DNA from: Enterovibrio norvegicus FF-33
Lineage (GTDB): Bacteria > Pseudomonadota > Gammaproteobacteria > Enterobacterales > Vibrionaceae
Assembly (NCBI RefSeq): GCF_000286835.2
Contig: NZ_AJYD02000038.1
Location: 1,804,453-1,868,452 of the forward strand
Direction of reading: 5' to 3'
DNA length: 64,000 bases
Of this stretch, positions 63,674-64,000 are shown one piece after another (within the stretch, counting starts at the first letter, position 1; each line of letters opens with the position of its first letter). Below the pieces are notes generated by a model that saw nothing but the letters and a program-made list of their open reading frames with translations, did not search any database and was not told the DNA's origin. Position numbers and translations under genes: made by a program.

Positions 63674-64000
63674 TTAATACGGGCGCTGATAAGCGGTTTT
63701 AACAACCGTGTAAAAATCACGCGCGTACTGCCCTTGTTCTCTCGGCCCAAAGCTGGATTCTTTTCTGCCTCCAAACGGGACGTGATAATCCGTGCCAGCG
63801 GTCGGTAAGTTCACCATCACACAGCCTGTTTGAGCTTGCTGCTTAAACAGGGCGCTACTACGAAGACTGGTGGTCACAATGCCTGCGGTAAGGCCAAAAC
63901 GTGTGTCATTAGCCTGAGCAATCGCCTCTTCCAATGACCCCACTCGCTGCACACACGCCATCGGTGCAAACAATTCCTCTTGGTTAACATCCCAGCTATT
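63674..64000 (-). CDS. Aldehyde dehydrogenase family protein (N-terminus outside window)
   Basis: The frame is open to the right edge, so only the C-terminal 108 residues are visible. NQEELFAPMACVQRV, ANDTRFGLTAGIVT, TGCVMVNLPTAGTDYHVPFGG and RKESSFGPREQG are the family's C-terminal motifs, closest to alpha-ketoglutaric semialdehyde or related dehydrogenases. The catalytic Cys and Glu lie outside. The gene is upstream of the M19-like gene on the same strand and probably heads, or is within, the operon. Confidence 0.88.
   Translation of the reverse strand, partial: NSWDVNQEELFAPMACVQRVGSLEEAIAQANDTRFGLTAGIVTTSLRSSALFKQQAQTGCVMVNLPTAGTDYHVPFGGRKESSFGPREQGQYARDFYTVVKTAYQRPY

Overview
The window looks like a chromosomal stretch of a Vibrionaceae-like marine gammaproteobacterium, possibly a secondary chromosome or accessory-rich arm. 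The hints are a gcvT / XRE-cupin regulator / sdaA / gcvH / gcvP cluster, an EF-P-like yeiP, a DnaJ-related protein, an rstAB-like two-component pair next to a MipA/OmpV porin, a YfcZ/YiiS protein, and many LysR regulators. No rRNA, tRNA, CRISPR, phage or insertion-sequence gene was found. The family-level assignment is inference.

Layout. 1-6.1 kb: three LysR regulators, a crotonase-family enzyme, a DJ-1/PfpI protein and an AT-rich MarR/methyltransferase pair separated by a hexanucleotide microsatellite. 6.3-9.3 kb: response regulator, histidine kinase, MipA porin. 9.5-12.3 kb: purine permease and guanine deaminase behind a PurR-like box. 12.4-15.9 kb: SDR and LysR divergent pair, a 2OG-Fe(II) oxygenase, and a decayed second copy of the guaD 3' end with its terminator. 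15.9-24.4 kb: a lipoprotein, then a minus-strand block of gshA, two ABC half-transporters (the second frameshifted in Walker A), a eukaryotic-type glutathione synthetase, a SigZ-like sigma factor and a 45-codon secreted His/Cys peptide. 24.6-35 kb: acetate kinase, TetR regulator, acyl-CoA ligase, YfcZ, a large hybrid kinase, an EamA transporter and a DnaJ-related protein. 35.4-42.8 kb: glycine cleavage and serine deaminase. 43-51.1 kb: a class II aldolase homologue without metal ligands, a GntR regulator, a zinc-ribbon/membrane pair, AraC with LysE, an M20 peptidase, GST with LysR, and a second LysE transporter. 51.3-56 kb: TonB receptor - YfiR - diguanylate cyclase. 56.3-58.4 kb: Nudix hydrolase, isochorismatase-like hydrolase, yeiP. 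58.4-64 kb: a minus-strand operon of aldehyde dehydrogenase (cut by the edge), M19 dipeptidase-like protein, BCCT carrier, a 569-residue unknown and a DUF3726-like protein, probably for quaternary-amine catabolism.

The most unusual block is the glutathione one. It encodes both enzymes needed to make glutathione, the second of eukaryotic rather than bacterial GshB type, around a paired ABC exporter, followed by an ECF sigma factor with a Cys-containing tail and a tiny secreted peptide. A thiol-export or thiol-response system is a reasonable hypothesis but is not proven by sequence. The second notable block is the TonB receptor-YfiR-cyclase operon, which suggests an outer-membrane input to c-di-GMP signalling.

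Two operator assignments are well supported. A perfect 20-bp palindrome before the XRE regulator has a near-copy before sdaA. A nested palindrome lies just upstream of the MarR gene.
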